DNA of 64,000 bases from Peribacillus cavernae. Lineage in GTDB: Bacteria > Bacillota > Bacilli > Bacillales > DSM-1321. The notes beneath the pieces are model-generated. The model did no database searches. It had not been told where the DNA came from and saw only the letters and a program-made list of their open reading frames with translations. The stretch is taken from positions 1 to 64,000 of the forward strand of contig NZ_RYZZ01000017.1 of NCBI RefSeq assembly GCF_003989135.1, read 5' to 3'. The position numbers were made by a program, and so were the translations under genes. Of the stretch, positions 52,720-60,796 are shown in pieces (positions within the stretch are counted from its first letter, which is position 1; each line of letters starts with the position of its first letter).

Positions 52720-52929
52720 TCTTTTGAAAATAAAAATCAATTAGCTCATAATCAGTCCAGTATAAATGAATTTGCATTTCCAAACGTTGGTCTGTTTAAT
52801 GTTATAGTTCCTTGGGGAGAGTTGTGGGTCGGTATTGGTTTAATTTTGGGGGTTTTCACATCTTATGCTGTATTAATGGGGCTTATAATGAATTTTGCCT
52901 ATATTAACATCCTACTGGATAAGATATGA
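52720..52929 (+). pseudogene. DoxX-family C-terminal fragment
   Basis: An open frame without a start codon, closed upstream by a stop, encodes about 69 residues. The part from 52765 reads NEFAFPNVGLFNVIVPWGE, then LWVGIGLILGVFTSYAVLMG and LIMNFAYI, which is the well-conserved second half of a DoxX membrane protein. The first half (usually about 80-100 residues) is absent. It sits between two divergent units and is a decayed remnant. Confidence 0.6.
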
Positions 52930-52990
52930 ACCATAAAAAGTTAACTTCATATAGTAAATAATGAATGGCAGTACCCAAGGATGGGATTGA

Positions 52991-54499
52991 ATGATAACAG
53001 TAAGAATCGGAGACAATGAGTGTTACTTTTCGGGAGAGCTTGAGATGTATTTCGAGCCGTTTCGAAAGCATATTATTGGAAACGGCCAAGGTATTACCAC
53101 TCCTTATGGAAAGAAGAGAATTGTTTATGCGGACTGGACCGCGAGTGGCAGGCTTTATCGACCGGTAGAAAATCAGGTTAGTGAAGTTTTTGGCCCTTTT
53201 ATGGCCAATACACATACCGAATCGAATTCAACTAGTTCCATCATGACGCTGGCCTACAAACAAGCGCAGAGAATTATTAAGAATCATGTAAATGCCGATG
53301 AAGATGACGTACTTATAGCCAGTGGTTCGGGCATGACTGATGTGGTAAATAAGCTGCAAAGAATTCTCGGGTTAAAAGTTCCGGAAAAGTTCATCAGCAA
53401 AATCAATATCCCGGAGAGTGAGCGGCCGGTGATTTTTGTCACACATATGGAACATCACTCGAATCATACTTCATGGTTTGAAACGATTGGAGATGTGGAA
53501 GTGATAACGCCAGGGACCGATGGCAAGCTCGACTTGAATCAGCTTGAACAATTGCTCAATTGCTATGCTGGTCGGACTATGAAAATTGGTTCTTTTACAG
53601 CTTGTTCCAACGTGACTGGCATTCAAACTCCTTACCATCAATTAGCACGGAAAATGCATGAACATGGCGGGATTTGTTTCATTGATTTTGCAGCTTCTGC
53701 TCCTTATATGGATATCGATATGCATCCAAAGGATCCTATCGAAAAGCTCGATGGTATCTTTTTCTCGCCCCACAAGTTTCTCGGAGGACCTGGAGCCAAT
53801 GGAGTCTTGCTTTTTGATTCAAGACTATACACGAGCAAAGTACCAGATCATCCTGGCGGCGGAACCGTAACATGGACAAATCCTTGGGGAAAGCATCAAT
53901 ATTTCGAAAATATTGAGATACGGGAAGATGGCGGAACTCCTGGGATCCTGCAAACAATAAAAACGGCTTTATGTATAAAACTGAAGGAACAAATGGGCAC
54001 GGAAAACATCCTGAAAAGGGAAAAGGAACTAATGGATCTGCTCCTTCCAGGCTTGGAAAGTATTTCTGGAATTCATATTTTAGATGGTAAAATTACAGAC
54101 CGTCTCGGAATTGTTTCGTTTTTTTCAGACGACATCCATTATAATTTAATCGTGAAGCTTTTGAATGATCGGTTTGGCTATCAGGTCAGGGGCGGTTGTT
54201 CCTGTGCCGGCACCTATGGACATTACTTGTTGAAAATTGATGAGAAAACATCGAATTCGATAAGCGACAAGATCAATCAAGGAGATATGTCTACAAAACC
54301 TGGCTGGGTCCGCATTTCTGTCCATCCAACGATGACAAATGAAGAGGTATATGGATTTGTAAAGTCACTGAAGCTGATCATTGAGAATATCAAAGAATGG
54401 GAAAAAGAGTATCTATATGACCCAAAAAGCAATGATTATTTTTACATCCATCAGGAAAGGGATCAATCGGAGGAATTGTTTCGGCTGCAGGGTCCATAA
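52991..54499 (+). CDS. Class V aminotransferase-fold PLP-dependent enzyme (cysteine-desulfurase-like)
   Basis: A 502-residue class V PLP enzyme. YADWTASGRLYRPVE near 50 is the N-terminal substrate region, MEHHSNHTSW the cofactor-stacking His region near 150, IDFAASAPYMDID the PLP-nitrogen Asp, and FFSPHKFLGGPG carries the Schiff-base Lys262. The C-terminal RGGCSCAGTYGHYLL is typical of this subgroup. The subgroup is related to SufS/CsdA but is larger and of unknown reaction. Ribosome site AAGGATGGGA; single-gene unit with its own terminator. Confidence 0.82.
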   Translation: MITVRIGDNECYFSGELEMYFEPFRKHIIGNGQGITTPYGKKRIVYADWTASGRLYRPVENQVSEVFGPFMANTHTESNSTSSIMTLAYKQAQRIIKNHVNADEDDVLIASGSGMTDVVNKLQRILGLKVPEKFISKINIPESERPVIFVTHMEHHSNHTSWFETIGDVEVITPGTDGKLDLNQLEQLLNCYAGRTMKIGSFTACSNVTGIQTPYHQLARKMHEHGGICFIDFAASAPYMDIDMHPKDPIEKLDGIFFSPHKFLGGPGANGVLLFDSRLYTSKVPDHPGGGTVTWTNPWGKHQYFENIEIREDGGTPGILQTIKTALCIKLKEQMGTENILKREKELMDLLLPGLESISGIHILDGKITDRLGIVSFFSDDIHYNLIVKLLNDRFGYQVRGGCSCAGTYGHYLLKIDEKTSNSISDKINQGDMSTKPGWVRISVHPTMTNEEVYGFVKSLKLIIENIKEWEKEYLYDPKSNDYFYIHQERDQSEELFRLQGP

Positions 54500-54563
54500 T
54501 GTTCCAAGCAATTATTGGTGTGGATATTTTGAAATGGGTTTACTTAACCGAAATGAAAACCGT

Positions 54564-54599
54564 TGACCTATTCGTATTCTCGAATAGGTTAGTTTTTTC
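54564..54599 (+). terminator. Intrinsic terminator after the class V PLP gene
   Basis: ACCTATTCG and CGAATAGGT form a nine-pair stem around TATTCT, followed by TAGTTTTTT. Confidence 0.88.
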
Positions 54600-54750
54600 T
54601 ACTTTAAAGTGAGTTTCTGATATAGGGAAGTTTGTAGAAACCAGCATGCTGATGCCACATCCATTGAGCTTAAAAGATGATTTTTCAAGGAATCACCTCA
54701 AATTTTTGGTTTAAAAAATGAGATACTATTTTTCGTTATCTTGAATTGCA

Positions 54751-55704
54751 TTACCCACAGACAATTATTTGCCTCGAAAAGGATCCTTTTTTGGCTAGAC
54801 AGCGGTCTGTGATCTCAAATCCAGCTTCTTCGATCATCTGATCCATCGTTTCAATTGTTATCACAACCACTTTGTTTGCAAAACGGCGGGCATGGCGGAG
54901 AATCGAGAGCTGGTCCTCAGGTGTAGCATGAGTATATAGATTGTAAGGCATATCGATTATAGCTACATCATAGTTTGTCGAGACATCTGAGATGGGTCCC
55001 GTCGTTACGTCCCCTTTAAGCCCGAAATGAGCAATGTTCTCCCTTGACCCGCTTGTGACGAGAGGATTTATATCGCGGCCGACAATGTCAATGCCCATGG
55101 AAAGTGCTTCCACCAATACTGTTCCAATACCGCAACATGGGTCAATTGCTCGAACTCCAACAGGTTTCGGAACGGCGATATTCGCTACAGCTCTGGCTAC
55201 TCGCGTGCTAAGTGCCGTGGAATATTCGCGTGGTTTCTTCAAGTGATGAAGCCAAATCGCTTCGCTTTTACGATATTTCCCGAAATACCACCGTCCGCCC
55301 AGGGTAACAACGCCAAACAAATGGTCTGGATGATGTACGTCGGCTTCCGCTTCGATACGCCAGCCTATTTCGCGCTCAATTACGCGTCGTTCCTGGTACT
55401 CTATTTTTTCCGTTTCTTTCAGATCGTTAATTTTTACGAAGATCACTTTGAACGTCGATTCATACAAACGAATATGTTCTACTTGCGTCAAAATCTCAGA
55501 CAGATCATCCCCTTCGTACATCACTTCGATTCGCTCCTTGATAAACGGACTTCTGCTGGGATCAATTTCGGTTGAGCTTTTTAGAATGTTAGATTGTGAC
55601 TCAATTCCAAAAAGGGACCGCATCTCCATGAGGCATAAAGAAAGTTCCTCCCCGCTGCATGCATAAGTATATATAAACTCACGTCTTCGTCTATGATTAT
55701 TCAA
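54751..55704 (-). CDS. TRM11/UPF0020-type RNA methyltransferase
   Basis: A 317-residue methyltransferase. The N-terminal half carries a THUMP-like/ferredoxin-like region, then the UPF0020 sequence PREYSTALSTRVARAVAN, SAM motif I AIDPCCGIGTVLVEAL near 187, IVGRDIN, and catalytic motif IV as DMPYN in place of the usual D-P-P-Y. Related Trm11/TrmG10 enzymes make N2-methylguanosine at position 10 of tRNA; Bacillus members are mostly uncharacterised. TTG start 15 bases after the EamA gene, so the two are cotranscribed. Confidence 0.82.
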   Translation of the reverse strand: MNNHRRRREFIYTYACSGEELSLCLMEMRSLFGIESQSNILKSSTEIDPSRSPFIKERIEVMYEGDDLSEILTQVEHIRLYESTFKVIFVKINDLKETEKIEYQERRVIEREIGWRIEAEADVHHPDHLFGVVTLGGRWYFGKYRKSEAIWLHHLKKPREYSTALSTRVARAVANIAVPKPVGVRAIDPCCGIGTVLVEALSMGIDIVGRDINPLVTSGSRENIAHFGLKGDVTTGPISDVSTNYDVAIIDMPYNLYTHATPEDQLSILRHARRFANKVVVITIETMDQMIEEAGFEITDRCLAKKGSFSRQIIVCG

Positions 55705-55719
55705 TCTATTCCCATCCCT

Positions 55720-56634
55720 CTACAGCGTCAATTTGTGCTTCATCCGTTTCGATTTCCCTAATTGTTTATAGGCTCCAGAACCGATCAGTACCCCTAAAAT
55801 AATAAAAACCAGGCCAGTTAAGTGGGTAGCATAGATTTTTTCATTAAGAAAAAGGGCAGCGCCAATCAGTGAGAAGAAGGGTGATAAATTCATAAAAACA
55901 GATGTTTCTGCTGCTCCAATTTTTCCAATCGCATGATTATAGCACATATGGCCAACAGCGGTTGCAATGACTGCCGATGAAAAGAATACGAAATAGTCTA
56001 TAGCTGATCCTTCTGTTATGTTTCTGAAGCCATCGGGTTCGATTAATAAGCTAATGATGAATAGCAGAAATGACCCTATGGCAAGCATGTAGCCGGTTAA
56101 TAAACGGGGATCCATCGTCTTCGATACTTTTTTAATCAAGATAAAACTTAGAGATTGTGAAAATATCGAGATAAAAACATCAATATCCCCCGAGGAAAAC
56201 CCGTTTACTTCTGACTTTCCTTGCGAAACCGTTACTAACACCCCTGCAAATCCGATAATGAACCCGATGCATTTAAAGAATGTAAAGCGGCTTCCAAGCA
56301 GCACAATAGATAAAATCGCTGTGATCAAGGGTCCTACCCCCAAAATGATCCCGCCATTTACCGCCGACGTATTTTTCAGTCCTATCGATAAAAAGTAATG
56401 ATGACCTGCAACGTTTAAAATAGCACCGAGAATAAGAGCGGGAATTTCTTTTTTCGAAGGGAGACGCAGCAGCTTTAAAAAATAAAGAATTATAAAAACG
56501 GATATTCCGGCTGTGGAAATCCGCAGAGCCGTTATTGTGACAGGCATGAATTGGTCCACAAGTAGCTTTGTTGCGGACACATTAAATCCCCATGCCACCA
56601 TGACGAATACCAGAAGCACATACATCTTTGCCAA
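55720..56634 (-). CDS. EamA/DMT-family transporter
   Basis: About 304 residues with ten hydrophobic helices in two EamA repeats: VMVAWGFNVSATKLLV in the first, and GHMCYNHAIGKIGAAETSVFMNLSPFFSLI in the second (spread over two helices). The drug/metabolite transporter superfamily exports amino acids and metabolites. The preferred start is TTG eight bases after AGAGG; an earlier GTG gives 13 more residues and spans this site. It precedes the RNA methyltransferase gene in one unit. A GTACTCT/AGAGTAC dyad lies in the upstream gap. Confidence 0.85.
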   Translation of the reverse strand: MAKMYVLLVFVMVAWGFNVSATKLLVDQFMPVTITALRISTAGISVFIILYFLKLLRLPSKKEIPALILGAILNVAGHHYFLSIGLKNTSAVNGGIILGVGPLITAILSIVLLGSRFTFFKCIGFIIGFAGVLVTVSQGKSEVNGFSSGDIDVFISIFSQSLSFILIKKVSKTMDPRLLTGYMLAIGSFLLFIISLLIEPDGFRNITEGSAIDYFVFFSSAVIATAVGHMCYNHAIGKIGAAETSVFMNLSPFFSLIGAALFLNEKIYATHLTGLVFIILGVLIGSGAYKQLGKSKRMKHKLTL

Positions 56635-56810
56635 ACTATCATCCTCTTTCTTGAAGTACGGGGAAGCGAACACCTTCCCAGTAATATGACTAATTACTCG
56701 GCCGGTATCTCGCGTTCATGATTTTTCGAGTGTCAGGATTAATCTGGCCAGAGCAGAAAACATTTCTTCCGAGTTACGAAATAATATTATTAAAGAATAA
56801 CATATTCCAT

Positions 56811-56828
56811 GTACTCTTACTAGAGTAC
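56811..56828. promoter_or_regulatory. GTACTCT-TACT-AGAGTAC dyad
   Basis: A perfect 7-base inverted repeat about 180 bases upstream of the EamA gene and downstream of the MBL gene (both minus strand). Could be an operator; no factor can be assigned. Confidence 0.3.
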
Positions 56829-56889
56829 CTTTGTTAAGAGAAGTTAGTTTTCTAGCTTAAAAACTCGAACAAAACGTAAAATAAGCCGC

Positions 56890-57882
56890 TTAAACAGAAT
56901 AATAAATAACTCCATCCCTTTTTTCTGAAATGATCTCCCCTCTTTCAAATAGGAGATCTAATAAGCCGATTGTATCGGAGGCCAGTAAGATCATAGCATC
57001 TTCAAATCTATCGGGATACAGTTCTTTGACCAAATCAAAGCCGCTTTTTTTGCGGTTTACTAGCTTGCTTTTGACCCTGCCTGCTCGTTTGTCTATCTTT
57101 TGCAGCGTCTCGTTTATAAGTTCAGGCAAATTCTGAATTGCCTCGCCATGTCCTGAGAGTGTGATATCAACGGGGAAGCTCAAGCATTTCTTTAGATTAT
57201 TCACATATTGGATTAACGGATTCGAACGTTCTGTTTCTGGAAAGATTGGTGCTTCGAGAAATATTCCGGCCGGGCTATGTTTTATAAGATGATCACCGCA
57301 CAATAGAACATGATCACTTGATCGATACAGGGAGATATGGCTTTGTGCATGGCCTTTTGTTTCAATGACTTGCCATTCGGATAAACCAGGAATAGCTACA
57401 CCCCCATCTAGCTCCATCGTGATTTGTATTTTATTCTTTAGTCCTTGATTCCAAGCTTTTGAATTTGCAAGTTCTTCAGCTTGTTCTTTTGGAATACCAA
57501 ACTCTCGATAAAAGGTACTGAAAAATTCAGCACCTCTTTGAAAATGATCAACATCCTGTGTTAAGTATGGACGGCAATTAGCATGGGCATATACGGGAAT
57601 AGGGTTTTTCTCCAAAATCCAATCCAGGAACCCTATATGGTCATCATGATGATGTGTGAGGACAATTTGCTCGATATCCATAATCGTTAATCCTCGCTGT
57701 TTTAAGCTTGCGTTAAATTGACCCCACGCTTTCTCCAATTTCCTGCCGCAATCAACTAATGTCAGTTTCTCTCCATAAATTAAGAATACATTCACAGGAC
57801 CCACAGGCCATTCTGTCGGCAGCTCGATCATTTCTACCCCTGCTGTTTGATTGAACGTTCTCACTTTAGAACACACACCCAT
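56890..57882 (-). CDS. MBL-fold metallo-hydrolase
   Basis: A 330-residue metallo-beta-lactamase-fold protein. The metal motif HxHxDH appears as HHHDDH (77-82), followed by GHAQSHISLY (third ligand His near 175), LLCGDHLIKH (bridging Asp near 195) and SGHGEAI (final His). The C-terminal 80 residues form the winged-helix-like tail found in LACTB2-type hydrolases. N-terminal VGPVNVFLI is typical. ATG after AAGAAGG. Probably a thioesterase or general hydrolase; the nearby acyl-CoA genes are suggestive but separate. Confidence 0.85.
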   Translation of the reverse strand: MGVCSKVRTFNQTAGVEMIELPTEWPVGPVNVFLIYGEKLTLVDCGRKLEKAWGQFNASLKQRGLTIMDIEQIVLTHHHDDHIGFLDWILEKNPIPVYAHANCRPYLTQDVDHFQRGAEFFSTFYREFGIPKEQAEELANSKAWNQGLKNKIQITMELDGGVAIPGLSEWQVIETKGHAQSHISLYRSSDHVLLCGDHLIKHSPAGIFLEAPIFPETERSNPLIQYVNNLKKCLSFPVDITLSGHGEAIQNLPELINETLQKIDKRAGRVKSKLVNRKKSGFDLVKELYPDRFEDAMILLASDTIGLLDLLFERGEIISEKRDGVIYYSV

Positions 57883-58097
57883 CGTATTTACCTTCTTTAT
57901 TACATTTTATTTTTATTATACAATAATAATCTATTCAATTTAAAAAAACATTTGCGGTTCAAGCTGTGAATCAGTATAGCCATTCATTCTACTTATCCGA
58001 TTGATTCCTCCCGACGTATTTTTCAAGAAGGAAATTAGCAAAGGTAGGCAGGTAAGTTCGATCCTTCACAACCAATCAGTGAAATTTGTTCTATAAT

Positions 58098-58127
58098 CAG
58101 AGAAAGAGCATTCCCTGTAAGGAATGC
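58098..58127 (-). terminator. Terminator-like hairpin after the acyl-CoA dehydrogenases
   Basis: GCATTCC and GGAATGC pair around a six-base loop 26 bases beyond the stop. The minus-strand side continues TCTTTCTC, a modest T-rich tail. Confidence 0.6.
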
Positions 58128-58152
58128 CCTGACTGTCGCTTACCTATTTCCA

Positions 58153-59313
58153 TCACACCGGGGCATGTACTACCCTCCTGGCTTCAACTTCAGACTTACA
58201 CGCTAATTCATCAATGGCCACTTTTGCAATTTTTTCCCGATGCGAGTAGACATCCCCTAGGACGGCTGCGCTTCGCCGTGCCCGTTTAAAATACAAATGC
58301 ATGTCGTTTTCCCAGGTAAAACCAATTCCTCCGTGCATTTGAATGGCATCACCGCATACCTGGATCCCAGCATCCGATGCATACGATTTTGCAATCGAGA
58401 CCGCTAGATCTGCTTCTTCATTATTTGTCTCTAAAGCCCAGGCTGCATATTCCACGGCAGCTTTACCGCTTTCTACTTGCAAATACATGTCTGCCGCCAT
58501 ATGTTTAACAGCCTGGAAGCTGCCGATCAATACACCAAACTGTTTGCGCTGTTTCGTATATTCTACCGTTACATATAAAGCCCGCTCTGAGCAGCCGACC
58601 AGTTCGGCGGACACAAGCAATGCGCCGATCTGCCGCATTTTCGTCATCAATTCATGGCCTGTTCCCATTCCAAATCCTTTAACGACAGCTTCTTTTCTAA
58701 GCGGATAGTTGAAGAGATTTATCTCGTACAATGGATAAGTCTCGTCCAACGAATTAGCGTTATGAATGCTGATGTTGGGACTTTTTGCGTCCAGGACAAT
58801 AAGCGTTTCTTCTTCTTCCGGAGTGAAGCCCATTCCGGCTGCACGCACATTTGCCAGAATGATATCCGCGCCGCGGGCAAACGGAACTTCGCGCAGAGTC
58901 CCGTTTAAGACATATCCGTCCTTTGTTTTCCGAGCTTTTGCATCAACATTAACCCAGGCGATTGTCAGCACCTTTTTGCCATCCTCAACCTCTGAGACCA
59001 GCTGAGTTTGTTGGGTACAGGTTTTAAGTGCAGCTAAGCCTGCCATTGCTTCAAGTAGAGGATAAGTCAATAAATGGCGGCCTGCTTCCTGTGCTATCAA
59101 AATAGCATTCATCATTCCTTTTCCATCTTCTCCAGAACCGTCTAAATCTATGATTCCTAACAGACCCTGCCCTGCAAGCAGCTTCTTCATATCATTGGAA
59201 ATAGTAACATTCTCCATGAACGCCCGTACATGCTCTGACGTATTGCGGGCTTTAAACATCTCTCTTACGCTTCGGCGCAGCATTTTTTCTTCATCAGTAA
59301 ATCCGAAAAACAT
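58153..59313 (-). CDS. Acyl-CoA dehydrogenase (probable partner subunit)
   Basis: A 386-residue acyl-CoA dehydrogenase-family protein: helical N-domain (FGFTDEEKMLRRSVREM), central beta-domain, and C-terminal helical domain with QMHGGIGFTWENDMHLYFKRA near 345. The sequence is shorter in conserved FAD-loop motifs than its neighbour and resembles the smaller partner of heteromeric acyl-CoA dehydrogenases such as actinobacterial ChsE1/ChsE2. The adjacent gene, 12 bases upstream, would encode the other subunit. ATG after GAGGTG. Confidence 0.87.
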   Translation of the reverse strand: MFFGFTDEEKMLRRSVREMFKARNTSEHVRAFMENVTISNDMKKLLAGQGLLGIIDLDGSGEDGKGMMNAILIAQEAGRHLLTYPLLEAMAGLAALKTCTQQTQLVSEVEDGKKVLTIAWVNVDAKARKTKDGYVLNGTLREVPFARGADIILANVRAAGMGFTPEEEETLIVLDAKSPNISIHNANSLDETYPLYEINLFNYPLRKEAVVKGFGMGTGHELMTKMRQIGALLVSAELVGCSERALYVTVEYTKQRKQFGVLIGSFQAVKHMAADMYLQVESGKAAVEYAAWALETNNEEADLAVSIAKSYASDAGIQVCGDAIQMHGGIGFTWENDMHLYFKRARRSAAVLGDVYSHREKIAKVAIDELACKSEVEARRVVHAPV

Positions 59314-59325
59314 CTTCTGAGCACC

Positions 59326-60510
59326 TCACTTTGGCATGCCGAGAATTCTCTCAGCAATAATATTTTTTTGTATTTGTGTTGTCCCTGCATATATAATTGC
59401 CCCGCGCGAGCCCAAATCAATATCCTGCAAAGCGCCTCGGGCTATGCTTTCCTCTCCTATATATGGTGCATGCTCACCTAATACTTCGAGGCCTAATTTA
59501 CCCATATTCACATGCATCGTTGACCAGAATAACTTTTGTAAGGAAGCTTCCGGTCCTAATTTCCCTTCATTTAATAACTGGCTGATTGTTTTCAATCCGT
59601 GATAGCGAAGGATCCGGATTTCTGCGAACAATTCTGCCATCTTTTGACGATAATAGCTGCTTTCACTTACTGTTTCACCCGACTTTGAAAGTGATGAGCT
59701 GATCCTTGCCAGGTTATTAAACTCGTTTTGGAACCTCACCTGGCGTCCAAGCGCCAAAGTTCCACGTTCAAACCCGAGCGTGCCCATCGCTACCTTCCAG
59801 CCGTTATTGACTCCTCCAACCACGTTTTCCGCCTGTATGTAAACATTATCAAAAAAGACTTCGTTAAAATCTTTATTCCCATTGATTTGAACGAGAGGAC
59901 GGACGGTAATCCCTTCAGTATCCATCGGAACTAAGAAAAAGGTAATTCCTTTATGTTTTGGCCCTTCATGATCGGTCCTTGCTAATACAAAACACCAATC
60001 CGCATGGTGTGCAAAACTGGTCCAGACCTTTTGCCCATTTATCATCCATCTATCACCTTGTAATTCTGCGCGCGTTTGGATGGCAGCCAGGTCAGAGCCT
60101 GCATTTGGTTCAGAAAAACCCTGGCACCACACTTCATCCCCGCGAAGCAACGGCGGAAGGAAACGTTGTTTTTGTTCTTCTGTGCCAAATAGCAGCAAGG
60201 TCGGTCCCAATAATAACTTACCCAATACATTAACGCCGCTCGGTGCATTAAGCTTCCCGGCTTCTTCGTCAAAAATGATCTCTTCAACATGTGTTAATCC
60301 CTGGCCTCCGTATTGCTTGGGCCACGAAATCCCGGCAAAACCGCCTTGATAAAGCTTGCGGTCCCATTCTCTTAAAATCTTGCCTCGTTCCGCTTCATCA
60401 TCGGGCCAATTGAATTCAGGTGTTCCCCATCCTTCTGGAATATTGTCGAGCAGCCATTCCCGGACATGCTGCCGGTATTCTTCTTGCTGCGGACTAAATG
60501 ATAAATCCAT
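59326..60510 (-). CDS. Acyl-CoA dehydrogenase
   Basis: A 395-residue acyl-CoA dehydrogenase: N-terminal DLSFSPQQEEYRQHVREWL, substrate loop ISWPKQYGGQGL, FAD signature WCQGFSEPNAGSDLA near 130, WMINGQKVWTSFAHHADW near 157, and the C-terminal IYAGTTQIQKNIIAERILG. The start is uncertain between an ATG three codons upstream and the one chosen; both follow TTAGGAGAG. It forms an operon with the second dehydrogenase and is divergent from an acyl-CoA ligase. It oxidises an acyl-CoA at the alpha-beta bond, probably with ETF as electron acceptor. Confidence 0.9.
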   Translation of the reverse strand: MDLSFSPQQEEYRQHVREWLLDNIPEGWGTPEFNWPDDEAERGKILREWDRKLYQGGFAGISWPKQYGGQGLTHVEEIIFDEEAGKLNAPSGVNVLGKLLLGPTLLLFGTEEQKQRFLPPLLRGDEVWCQGFSEPNAGSDLAAIQTRAELQGDRWMINGQKVWTSFAHHADWCFVLARTDHEGPKHKGITFFLVPMDTEGITVRPLVQINGNKDFNEVFFDNVYIQAENVVGGVNNGWKVAMGTLGFERGTLALGRQVRFQNEFNNLARISSSLSKSGETVSESSYYRQKMAELFAEIRILRYHGLKTISQLLNEGKLGPEASLQKLFWSTMHVNMGKLGLEVLGEHAPYIGEESIARGALQDIDLGSRGAIIYAGTTQIQKNIIAERILGMPK

Positions 60511-60704
60511 ATTCCTCATCTCTCCTAACCTATTCATTTTTGAAGTATACTTCAGGCGGGTCTGCAAGATTTGAATCCCTCCATACTTAACAAGGGCAAT
60601 CATCGGTATTCACAATATTTCTATTATTTCGGATAATCATATCATAGTTGTTTTTTCCAGTAAAAACATTTTTCAATCATTTATCTTTATGACAGTTTAT
60701 AAAA

Positions 60705-60742
60705 AGAAAACGCTTTCATAATTCATATTAATCTGGTACAAT
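60705..60742 (+). promoter_or_regulatory. Promoter with cre over the -35 element
   Basis: AGAAAACGCTTTCA (60705-60718) matches 13 of 14 cre positions. It overlaps a weak -35 (TTTCAT, 60714-60719) that stands 17 bases from an extended -10, TGG-TACAAT (60737-60742), about 55 bases before the acyl-CoA ligase. CcpA bound here would block the promoter. The divergent dehydrogenase operon may share control. Confidence 0.6.
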
Positions 60743-60796
60743 CCAGTTATAAATTCAAATGTTTTCCATTAATTTTTCTAAAAAGGGAGGGCTTTT

